A stretch of DNA of 64,000 bases from Lachnospiraceae bacterium (GTDB taxonomy: Bacteria; Bacillota; Clostridia; Lachnospirales; Lachnospiraceae): positions 9,235-73,234 of the forward strand of contig JABZIV010000004.1 in assembly GCA_015258095.1 (NCBI GenBank), read 5' to 3'. The notes under the pieces are model-generated. The model saw only the letters and a program-made list of their open reading frames with translations. It was not told the DNA's origin and ran no database searches. Made by a program: the position numbers and the translations under genes. This document shows, piece after piece, positions 8,513-15,800 of the stretch. How positions within the stretch are numbered: the first letter of the stretch is position 1; every line of letters begins with the position of its first letter.

Positions 8513-9340
8513 CTAGATGGGGATGGCGATGATTTTTCGGGCAAGATAGATGGCGAGAAGGTAAATCAGTAATGCGAAGCTCATGATGCATCTCCCCGGA
8601 ATCGTGTCGTAGAGGATATGGAAAAATTCCGGAGAGGAAGCATTCAGGTACAGAATGATAAAAAAGGGGATGCAGTTCATAATCTTCTGCTCGAAGCGTT
8701 TTGCCGCACTTAAAGTGAGAATCTCCTCACGTATACTTAACTTATCGTGAATGATGGAACTGCTATGTTGGATGATGGAAGAGAGTTCACCTCCGGAACG
8801 TTTTGCGACCAGAAATATTTCCGAGAAATTATGGATGTCGTCCAGCCCGGAGCGGTTAGCGAAGTCGGAAAGGGATTCTTCCAGGGGCCTGTTCATGGTA
8901 AGGCTTCGTTGAATCTGCATCAGTTCCTCTACCATATAGCTTTTAGCGCCAATCAGTTGCGAAAGGTCGGGAATACTTGCGGTTAAAGCATTTTCGATAG
9001 AGTAGCCCGCACTCAAAAAGGAACTTAGAATGGAAAGCATCTCTTTGAACTGAAAGAGCAAGAGATCTTGCCGCTTTTTCTGTAATGTTTTTTGTGCGAA
9101 AAAAGGCACAATGAGACTTGGCGGTATGCAGAAAAGGAATAGGAGAAAGGAACGGTAGAAAGCAAAACAGAGGGCAAAAAGGAGAATGAGCGTTTTTCCG
9201 AGTTCTGTAAAGTATTCCTGCCATGTGAGCGTATAGCTTCTATAATCTACGGAGGAGTTTTTCCTCTCTCGACAGATCCGACAGCTTTTCCAGAACTTCC
9301 CCATTGTATTGATACAATTTTTTAAGCTGTATTTCTCCAT
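8513..9340 (-). CDS. tadB: TadB-like inner-membrane platform protein
   Basis: 275 residues. Two N-terminal hydrophobic helices (about 47-82), then the cytoplasmic type II secretion F domain (FKEMLSILSSFLSAGYSIEN, then AKRSGGELSSIIQ) and two C-terminal membrane helices. The chosen ATG has AGGAG seven bases upstream but lies 101 bases inside tadA, an unusually long overlap. The next ATG (residue 13) has no ribosome site, so the long form is preferred. TadB and TadC form the platform on which the ATPase TadA drives Flp pilus assembly. Confidence 0.8.
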   Translation of the reverse strand: MEKYSLKNCINTMGKFWKSCRICRERKNSSVDYRSYTLTWQEYFTELGKTLILLFALCFAFYRSFLLFLFCIPPSLIVPFFAQKTLQKKRQDLLLFQFKEMLSILSSFLSAGYSIENALTASIPDLSQLIGAKSYMVEELMQIQRSLTMNRPLEESLSDFANRSGLDDIHNFSEIFLVAKRSGGELSSIIQHSSSIIHDKLSIREEILTLSAAKRFEQKIMNCIPFFIILYLNASSPEFFHILYDTIPGRCIMSFALLIYLLAIYLARKIIAIPI

Positions 9341-10409
9341 TTTCGACTCCTATCACCTCGCTGATTTCCATTACGCGTCGTTTGTGGTCTTTGCTTCTTC
9401 CGAGATGCACCATGATTTCGATGGCGGAGGCAATCATGTTTCGAATGGAACTGAGCGGGAGTTCCGCCCCTTGCAGAACCATGGTTTCCATTCTTCTAAG
9501 CATATCGTGAGCGGTGTTTCCATGTCCCGTGGAGATACTGCCGTCATGCCCGGTGTTCATGGCATTCAGCATATCTAAGCATTCTTTTCCGCGCACCTCT
9601 CCGACGATAATCCGGTTCGGGCTCATTCTTAGAGAGGCTTTAATGAGGTCGGAGATGGTGACAGCGCCTTCTCCTTCCGCATTTGCATTTCTGGTTTCCA
9701 GAGAGACTAAATTATTTACTCCCTGTATCTGGAGCTCTGCACTGTCTTCAATCGTGATGATTCGTTCCGTCTTGGGAATGTACTGGGAAAGGGCATTGAG
9801 GAAGGTTGTTTTACCGCTGTTGGTTCCACCGGAGATAAAGATGTTATAGGAGGCTTGTACCAGGGATTCCAGAAATGCTGCCGCCTCTTCCGTAAGGCTT
9901 CCCAGTTGGATGAGCTTTTGTATCGTGATGGGCTCGGGAAATTTTCGAATGGTCAGCGTAGGACCTTTCAGTGCAATCGGTGGGAGGACAACGTGTACAC
10001 GGGAGCCGTCCTCAAGCCTTGCATCGACAATCGGACTTTTCGTATTGACCGCACGATTGATGCGGGAAACAATTTGCTGAATCAAATCGTAAAGCTGTTC
10101 GTCACTTTGAAAAGAGCGATTCCAGCGTTCCATCTTCCCTTTTTTCTCGACAAAAATTTCTTTAGGACTGTTGATCATAATCTCCGTAACATTTTTGTCG
10201 TCCAAGAGCTCGGAGAGAAGGTCGAGGCGACGGAAACTGTCAAAGACGGCAGAGCGTAAATAGAGTTTCTCTTTCAGTCCGATGTCTCTTCGGTGGAGAA
10301 GGGTACTATCGATTTCGTGGTAAAGATGGGAGTCCGACATCTGCTTTTCTTCCAGGTCACTAAGCAGCTCTTTTTTGATTTCTTGCTTAATATTATCTAA
10401 AGCCAGCAT
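9240..10409 (-). CDS. tadA: TadA/CpaF pilus assembly ATPase
   Basis: 389 residues with TAGGAGG before the start. The CpaF-type N-terminal domain (LLDDKNVTEIMINSPKEIFV) is followed by the RecA-like core: Walker A GGTNSGKTT (residues 194-202), Asp box ITIEDSAELQ, Walker B RIIVGEVRGKE, and His box STGHGNTAHDMLRRME. All motifs expected of a secretion ATPase that powers Flp pilus assembly are present. The gene is 8 bases downstream of tadZ and overlaps tadB. Confidence 0.93.
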   Translation of the reverse strand: MLALDNIKQEIKKELLSDLEEKQMSDSHLYHEIDSTLLHRRDIGLKEKLYLRSAVFDSFRRLDLLSELLDDKNVTEIMINSPKEIFVEKKGKMERWNRSFQSDEQLYDLIQQIVSRINRAVNTKSPIVDARLEDGSRVHVVLPPIALKGPTLTIRKFPEPITIQKLIQLGSLTEEAAAFLESLVQASYNIFISGGTNSGKTTFLNALSQYIPKTERIITIEDSAELQIQGVNNLVSLETRNANAEGEGAVTISDLIKASLRMSPNRIIVGEVRGKECLDMLNAMNTGHDGSISTGHGNTAHDMLRRMETMVLQGAELPLSSIRNMIASAIEIMVHLGRSKDHKRRVMEISEVIGVENGEIQLKKLYQYNGEVLEKLSDLSREEKLLRRL

Positions 10410-10417
10410 AAATCCTC

Positions 10418-11464
10418 CTATAGAACCATTTTACGGTATTGTTCTTTCTCTTTCTGCTCTTCCTCATAGATATAGCGGAGAAGGAGAGATTCTGTATATT
10501 CTTTAAGAGAAGGAGAAGAGAAAGTTTTGTTATGGAATTCATCTTCCTGAGATGGGTCTATCGCGGTTCCGGAAAAAGGAACAGTGCACTCTACGAACTT
10601 TTCCAAGATCTCTTCGGATAGATTCTTTTTGATGTACTCGCGGAAAAAGGATAGTTTCTTATGAGACTCTCTATCGGGAAGAGTCGGCAGGAAGACTTTT
10701 CTGCTTTCGGAAAAACAGTCCAGATATCTTGTAACACTACTGTCCGTATCAATAACCACAGCGGAAGCACCGCAATATTCCGTGAGTTTATCCAGGAAGA
10801 GCGCGAGTTCTCTCGAACTCAGACTTTGGAGATCGTCCGGTGAACGGGCAGGAAGGATGGTGCTGAATTCATTTCTTTCGTACGTTATGGCGTTTAGAAC
10901 CATGGGCGTTAAGGTATTTTCTTTAAAGTGATAGAGTGCTTCCGTAAGACACTCCTTCTCTCTGCATTGCTTTTCCGCACCGGCAGTTTCAGAGAGAGAA
11001 AGAAACAAAGTTTTTCTGCTTTTGGCCAGTATCTGTGCAATGGAAAGAGCAAGAGTTGTTTTTCCGGATCTTCCAAGCGGACTGTATACCAGAAAGAGTT
11101 CGGCACGACCCTGTCCGCTGCCTTCCAGGAGGCTAAGTTCTCCGTACTTCAGTAGAATTTCCCGCATAATACGGTCGGCGGACTGGTATTTATAAATCGA
11201 ACTTTCTCCTTTCGTCTTTGCACAGTCGTTTTCTTCCGTCAGCAGAAAGGTTTTTTTTGATTTCGGGGAAAAGGGAAGTGTTTTTGCATTTTTTTCGGAG
11301 AGAAGCAGGAGGTCAGCTTCTTTCTTTTTCTGAAATTGGAGTAATGCATCGGGCGTAGTCAAAGGATAGATTTGGAAGGGAAGCTTTGTATTTTCACGAA
11401 GGTAAAACCCCAGTCTTTTACAGTAGAGTTGGTCTTCGTCATAAATCGTCATTATTTTTTCCAT
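10418..11464 (-). CDS. tadZ: TadZ/CpaE-like ParA-family protein
   Basis: 348 residues from the ATG with AAAGGA seven bases upstream. The N-terminal 100 residues resemble an atypical receiver domain (EKIMTIYDEDQLYCKRLGFY). A MinD/ParA-like P-loop follows with YSPLGRSGKTTLA, a deviant Walker A lacking the usual signature lysine (KGGxGKT replaced by GRSGKT), and VVIDTDSS as the Walker B-like strand. TadZ proteins localise the Tad machinery at the cell pole. The last 50 residues are acidic and species-specific. Confidence 0.8.
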   Translation of the reverse strand: MEKIMTIYDEDQLYCKRLGFYLRENTKLPFQIYPLTTPDALLQFQKKKEADLLLLSEKNAKTLPFSPKSKKTFLLTEENDCAKTKGESSIYKYQSADRIMREILLKYGELSLLEGSGQGRAELFLVYSPLGRSGKTTLALSIAQILAKSRKTLFLSLSETAGAEKQCREKECLTEALYHFKENTLTPMVLNAITYERNEFSTILPARSPDDLQSLSSRELALFLDKLTEYCGASAVVIDTDSSVTRYLDCFSESRKVFLPTLPDRESHKKLSFFREYIKKNLSEEILEKFVECTVPFSGTAIDPSQEDEFHNKTFSSPSLKEYTESLLLRYIYEEEQKEKEQYRKMVL

Positions 11465-11475
11465 AGGACATCCTT

Positions 11476-11889
11476 TCATCCAAAAAGAGTGAGGACAGGG
11501 ACAGCAGCAAGAAAGAGAGAGAAAGCGAAAGGAATCTCTTCTTTTAAGAGGAAGAAGAGAAGAAGAGAGAAAGGAGTAGATAAAAAAAGCAGAAATATAC
11601 TTTTTTCAAGAGGTAAGAGAGAAAGAAGAAGGGAGAACAGTTTCCAATCTCCGCCTCCTCCGCCTGTAAAATAAAAGAGGGGATAGCTCAGTGCCAGACT
11701 GAGAAAGAATAAAACCGGAAACAGGAGGGAAGGGGAGAACGCCCATTCTCCGTTTAAAGAATGGATAAAGAGGAAGAAAAACAGAAAGCTGAGTAGAAAA
11801 TAGGAATGGGATATCTTTCGATATACGAGGTCTTCCAGAGCAGCATAGAGTAGAAAGAGTAAGAGGATTTCATAGTGTGCATAGAGCAT
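11476..11889 (-). CDS. tadV: TadV/CpaA prepilin peptidase
   Basis: 137 residues with GGAGG five bases before the ATG. The catalytic aspartates are D20 in AALEDLVYRKISH and D81 in GGGGGDWKLFSLL (the GxGDxK motif). Four to five membrane helices. It is the first gene of the minus-strand tad operon and ends 11 bases before tadZ. It should cleave the Flp prepilin leader. A second, more divergent peptidase sits near the other end of the locus. Confidence 0.88.
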   Translation of the reverse strand: MLYAHYEILLLFLLYAALEDLVYRKISHSYFLLSFLFFFLFIHSLNGEWAFSPSLLFPVLFFLSLALSYPLFYFTGGGGGDWKLFSLLLSLLPLEKSIFLLFLSTPFSLLLFFLLKEEIPFAFSLFLAAVPVLTLFG

Positions 11890-11978
11890 ATCCGCCTCCG
11901 TCCGGGAGAAAGTGGTGCAATCTCCTGTGTTGAAACCAGTATAAGACGCGATGGCTTTCCTGCCTATACTCGATATTC

Positions 11979-12006
11979 GGATATTATCAGGACATGGATA
12001 TTATCC
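11979..12006. repeat. Direct repeat upstream of the tad operon
   Basis: GGATATTATC occurs at 11979-11988 and again at 11996-12005, spaced 17 bases start to start, about 90 bases upstream of the first tad gene. The rest of the 422-base gap between tadV and mntP shows no gene I can support. The repeat could be an operator for the tad operon but no known binding consensus is matched. Confidence 0.35.
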
Positions 12007-12236
12007 GAAAGAGAATGATGTGAGAAAGAGAAATTGCACCGCGCTTTCGGGAATGCGAGAAAAAAACGGAAGCTTCACGGATTTCCAGACTTTTCTTACA
12101 GTTTCCTCTTCATTTTCTGCGCTTGGAAAAGTGGAGGAACGCTCTTTGCTTTTGAAAAATGTTAGAAAAGCATAATAATGTACAAGTTTTATAAAATCCA
12201 AATAAAAACTTTGTGTAGAATTTTGATAAGATGCCT

Positions 12237-12245
12237 TGCTATAAT
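12237..12245 (+). promoter_or_regulatory. Extended -10 promoter of mntP
   Basis: TGC followed directly by TATAAT, a consensus extended -10 element, 67 bases before the mntP start. No good -35 hexamer is placed 17 bases upstream, which an extended -10 can tolerate. No yybP-ykoY (manganese) riboswitch fold was recognised in the short leader. Confidence 0.6.
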
Positions 12246-12311
12246 TTTTGTTTAACGTTGAGTGGTCAATATTCCTTCATAGAGCAAATAACTAAGGAAG
12301 TCAGGAGCCTT

Positions 12312-12857
12312 ATGTTTATTTTAAAGAGTATCATGCTGGGCGTAGGCCTATCCATGGATGCTGTTGCCGTATCCATGACAAATGGCTTGCAACGTCCGAA
12401 GATGAGCGAGAGAAAGAAAGTTTTTATCGCTTTCACTTTCGGTTTATTTCAGTTTTTTATGCCATTAATCGGATTTTTTGTGGTCACGAGTTTTGCGCGT
12501 CTTGCTCCGATTTTGATGCGGTACGTAGCGGTGATATCCAATATCATCTTGCTTTATCTTTCGGCGAAGATGCTTATCGGCGGTCTTCGGGAGAAGAAAG
12601 AGGAAAGGACGGAGGAAAAGAAGGAAAGCCTTCTTCTTCAGGCGGTGGGGACTTCTATCGATGCGCTTTCTTTGGGATTTACCTTTTCCCATGATCCGAC
12701 ACCGGAGGTTTTTGTTTCTACCCTGATTATCGGGGTTGTAACCTTTTCCTTATCCTATATTGCCCTATTTATGGGGAAAAAGTTCGGGACAATTTATGCG
12801 GGAAAGGCGGATGTAGTAGGGGGCGTGGTTCTGGCCCTTGTAGCAATATTTTTATAG
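12312..12857 (+). CDS. mntP: MntP-type manganese efflux pump
   Basis: 181 residues from the ATG with AGGAG four bases upstream. Six membrane helices in two repeats; the signature LGVGLSMDAVAVSMTNG and its mirror AVGTSIDALSLGFTF carry the paired aspartates of the family. MntP exports Mn2+. A charged cytoplasmic loop (REKKEERTEEKKE) separates the halves. mutY starts one base after the stop, so the two are translationally coupled. Confidence 0.9.
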   Translation: MFILKSIMLGVGLSMDAVAVSMTNGLQRPKMSERKKVFIAFTFGLFQFFMPLIGFFVVTSFARLAPILMRYVAVISNIILLYLSAKMLIGGLREKKEERTEEKKESLLLQAVGTSIDALSLGFTFSHDPTPEVFVSTLIIGVVTFSLSYIALFMGKKFGTIYAGKADVVGGVVLALVAIFL

Positions 12858-12858
12858 A

Positions 12859-13962
12859 ATGGAAATGATGCAGGAAGAGAAAAAGGAAGAGAAAAAGACG
12901 GAAAACGAAGAGCGCTTTTCCGACGCTCTTTTACAATGGTTTTACAAAGAAGGAAGGGACTTGCCCTGGCGAAGAGAGAAAAACGCTTACTACACTTGGA
13001 TTTCGGAGATTATGTTACAGCAGACGAGGGTGGAGGCGGTTAAAGCGTATTTTCTTCGCTTTATTTCCCGTTTTCCGGATGTTAAAGCGCTTGCGGATGC
13101 CGAGGAAGAAGAAGTATTAAAGTTCTGGGAGGGGCTGGGATACTATTCCAGAGCGCGGAATTTGCATAAGGGGGCGAAAGTTCTTATGGAGAAGTTTTCC
13201 GGAAAAATGCCTTCGAACTATGCGGAAATTCGTTCTCTTCCCGGAATTGGAGAGTATACTGCGGCAGCGATTTCTTCGATTATTTTTTCAGAGAAGAGAC
13301 CGGCAATAGACGGAAATTTGCTGCGCGTTTTTTCAAGGTGTACGACTTGCGGGAAAGCTATCGAAGAGAAAGCGGTGAAAGAAGCCGCCTATTTTTATTT
13401 TCAGGAGAAAATGAAGGATACGTCGCCCGGAGATTTTAATCAGGCGCTGATGGATCTGGGTTCCATGATCTGTGTTCCGAAAGGAGAAATCGCCTGTGCA
13501 TCCTGTCCCATTTCTCCCTTTTGTCGAGCGTATAAAGAGGGGTGTCCGGAGCAGTATCCGAAAAGAAAAGAGAAAAAGGCGCGAAAAAAGGAAAACTATA
13601 CCATCCTGCTCCTTTGTCAGGGGGAGCGGATAGCTCTTTGGAAACGACCGAATAAAGGATTACTTGCGGGACTTTACAGTTTTTATCAACTTCCCGGGCA
13701 TTTGTCTCAAAGGGAAGTTTTGCAAGCGGTAAAGGGGCTCGGCTTATCGCCGTTGAAAGTGCGGGAACTCGGCGGCGCGAAACACATTTTCACCCACAAA
13801 GAATGGGATATGATAGGATATAGAGTTGAACTGGGAGATTTTCCGAAAGAAAGAGAAGCGGAAAGTGAAATTCTTTTTTATTCCGTGGAAGAAATAAACG
13901 GAAAACTCAGCATCCCTTCGGCCTACGCTTACTATAAACAGTATTTGGACAGCTTTGTATGA
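12859..13962 (+). CDS. mutY: A/G-specific adenine glycosylase MutY
   Basis: 367 residues. The helix-hairpin-helix glycosylase core has the catalytic glutamate (ISEIMLQQT, E50), the LPGIGEYTAAAI hairpin and the catalytic aspartate in AIDGNLLRV. A 4Fe-4S loop follows as C-x7-C-x2-C-x5-C (CVPKGEIACASCPISPFC), then a NUDIX-like C-terminal domain (from about 240) that recognises 8-oxoG. It removes adenine mispaired with 8-oxoguanine. The start is 1 base after mntP and has no ribosome site, so it probably depends on coupling; in-frame ATGs 2-3 codons on are alternatives. Confidence 0.93.
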   Translation: MEMMQEEKKEEKKTENEERFSDALLQWFYKEGRDLPWRREKNAYYTWISEIMLQQTRVEAVKAYFLRFISRFPDVKALADAEEEEVLKFWEGLGYYSRARNLHKGAKVLMEKFSGKMPSNYAEIRSLPGIGEYTAAAISSIIFSEKRPAIDGNLLRVFSRCTTCGKAIEEKAVKEAAYFYFQEKMKDTSPGDFNQALMDLGSMICVPKGEIACASCPISPFCRAYKEGCPEQYPKRKEKKARKKENYTILLLCQGERIALWKRPNKGLLAGLYSFYQLPGHLSQREVLQAVKGLGLSPLKVRELGGAKHIFTHKEWDMIGYRVELGDFPKEREAESEILFYSVEEINGKLSIPSAYAYYKQYLDSFV

Positions 13963-13979
13963 TGCAAAAAGAGGAGAGT

Positions 13980-15059
13980 ATGGAGCATTCCTTTAAGTAC
14001 ATCAATCTGTATAAGACGGTTCGGAAAGATATTGTAGACGGACGGTATCGTTATCAGGAAAAGATGCCTTCCAAGCGCCTTTTGTCCGGTGCAATGGGCG
14101 TTTCCGTTCTTACGGTAGAGCACTGTTATGCGCTATTGGAGGAGGAAGGCTATATTGAGGGCAGGGAGAGAAGCGGCTATTATGTGATTTATCGGGATGG
14201 ACTATTATTTCCTATAGAAGAAAAACAGGATACGCTCCGGTATTTACCCCATACGCCTTCGGAAAATGGAGAAGGAATGGGATTTTCCACCATCGCGAAG
14301 ACCTTTCGAAAGGTGCTTTCCAAGTATGGAGAGGAGATTCTCGTTCCGTCAGAACAACAGGGAAAATTGTTTCTTAGGACCGCTTTGAAAGAATATCTCA
14401 GAAGAGCGCGGGGCATCTTTGTTACGGAAGAGCAGATTGTCATCGGATCGGGTGCAGAGCAGCTTTATACTTTACTTTCCCAGATTCTAAAGGAGGAAGG
14501 GGAGTTTGCGGTAGAGAACCCGTCTTATGAGAGGATGCAGAAGATTTATCGTGCCAACGGGATTCGTCTTGCTCTTCTGGAAATGGGGAAAAAAGGAATT
14601 CACAGTGCAGCGTTGCAAAGAGCCGAAAGCAAAGTTTTACACGTGACGCCTTTCCACAGTTATCCCAGCGGAATCACCGCTCCGGCATCGAAGAGGCGGG
14701 AGTACTTGGAATATGCGAGAAAACGGGACGGCTTTATTATTGAGGATGATTATGATTCCGAGTTTTCCGCGCTGGGAAAACCGGAAGACAGTCTGTTCGC
14801 CATGGATACGCGAGACCGTGTATATTATCTGAACAGCTTTTCCAAAACGATAGGGCCTGCTTTTCGTATGGCGTATCTGCTTCTTCCGAAAACGCGTGCG
14901 GAGGCGGACAGCAGGAAGATTTCTTTCTATAGCTGCTCTGTTCCCGTTCTGGAGCAGTGCCTGCTTACGGAACTGTTACAAAGCGGAGAATTTGAGAGAC
15001 ATATTAACCGGATCAGAAGAAAGAGGAGGAGTCATGTCACAAGCGGGGACACAAAATAA
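13980..15059 (+). CDS. MocR/PdxR-type regulator, truncated at the C-terminus
   Basis: 359 residues from the ATG with GAGGAG immediately upstream; an earlier ATG overlapping the mutY stop lacks one. The N-terminus is a GntR winged helix (LYKTVRKDIVDGRYRYQEKM then SKRLLSGAMGVSVLTVEHCY), followed by an aminotransferase-like domain with the PLP lysine in NSFSKTIGPAFRMAYL. Family members are usually 450-490 residues; this one stops in the conserved helix after ERHINRIRRKRR and ends in a short unrelated tail that overlaps lspA. About 90-100 C-terminal residues are missing, so PLP binding may persist but the fold of the small domain is incomplete. Confidence 0.85.
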   Translation: MEHSFKYINLYKTVRKDIVDGRYRYQEKMPSKRLLSGAMGVSVLTVEHCYALLEEEGYIEGRERSGYYVIYRDGLLFPIEEKQDTLRYLPHTPSENGEGMGFSTIAKTFRKVLSKYGEEILVPSEQQGKLFLRTALKEYLRRARGIFVTEEQIVIGSGAEQLYTLLSQILKEEGEFAVENPSYERMQKIYRANGIRLALLEMGKKGIHSAALQRAESKVLHVTPFHSYPSGITAPASKRREYLEYARKRDGFIIEDDYDSEFSALGKPEDSLFAMDTRDRVYYLNSFSKTIGPAFRMAYLLLPKTRAEADSRKISFYSCSVPVLEQCLLTELLQSGEFERHINRIRRKRRSHVTSGDTK

Positions 15060-15579
15060 AAAGTTTTTTTGGAAAAGGGCTTTTCACCTGGTTTTTCTTG
15101 CCACCGGAATCTTTTTTTTGGATCAACATTGGAAGAAAAAGGTAAATCGGGAGAAAGATACGAGATTTCCCCGTAAAGTGCCGGGAACAAAGGGAATTGT
15201 AGAGATTCGAAAAGTGCATAATCCCGGTTTTTCCATGGGAAGACTCTCCCGTTTTCCTTTTCTTGTCCGTTTTCTTTCCGTATTTGCTACTTTTTTTCTC
15301 TTTTTCAGTTTACCGTATTTCACGTATCTTACGGGCGACAGTTTCTTTTTGCAAGAACTGGGCACTGCTCTTGTGCTTAGCGGAGCGGCTTCCAACACCC
15401 TGGACAGGGTAAGAGATGGCGAAGTAACGGATTATCTCTACATTCGGAAAAGCTTTCTCCGTAAAATGATCATTAATCTGGCCGACATCGCCCTTGTTTT
15501 CGGCGGAGTATGTTTATTTTTCAGCCTCCTTTTCCGCTTGTGGAAGAAAAGAAAGAAGGATGGAGAGACAGCAGGATAG
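15034..15579 (+). CDS. Divergent lipoprotein signal peptidase (LspA-like)
   Basis: 181 residues from the ATG with AGGAGGA four bases upstream, inside the 3' end of the MocR gene. Four membrane helices. Family motifs are recognisable but diverged: LDQHWKKKV at the first helix, HNPGFSMG in place of the usual NxGxAFG, then SNTLDRVRDGEVTDYL and NLADIALVFGG carrying the two catalytic aspartates. It should cleave prolipoproteins after lipidation. A second, more canonical lspA elsewhere in the genome would be expected given this divergence. Confidence 0.75.
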   Translation: MSQAGTQNKKFFWKRAFHLVFLATGIFFLDQHWKKKVNREKDTRFPRKVPGTKGIVEIRKVHNPGFSMGRLSRFPFLVRFLSVFATFFLFFSLPYFTYLTGDSFFLQELGTALVLSGAASNTLDRVRDGEVTDYLYIRKSFLRKMIINLADIALVFGGVCLFFSLLFRLWKKRKKDGETAG

Positions 15580-15690
15580 GGACGGATTTTTCATAGTTTA
15601 TTTTATGCATATCGGTTTTTTACAAAGACGGAATTGTGCATTTTATGATTGAAATGGAGAGAAATAAAGAGAGAATTTATTGAATTAAAA

Positions 15691-15751
15691 CAAAAAAGAA
15701 ATTTCTTTTTTAAAATTAATAGTAGAAAAATACATATTCATTTGCTATTAT
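15691..15751 (+). promoter_or_regulatory. Probable hppA promoter region with an A/T palindrome
   Basis: A 20-base perfect palindrome of the form A6-GAAATTTC-T6 (near 15691-15713) lies upstream of TGC-TATTAT (15743-15751), an extended -10 sequence about 50 bases before hppA. TAGAAA 17 bases upstream is a weak -35. The palindrome could be a regulator site or just A-tract DNA. Confidence 0.4.
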
Positions 15752-15800
15752 AGGGGAACAACAGGAGAAGTGACCGCTTTTTCAAATGATTGGGGGAAAA

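Noticed and set aside
12180..12311. yybP-ykoY manganese riboswitch before mntP
   Set aside because: The leader after the extended -10 is under 70 bases and none of the class's conserved sequences could be placed.
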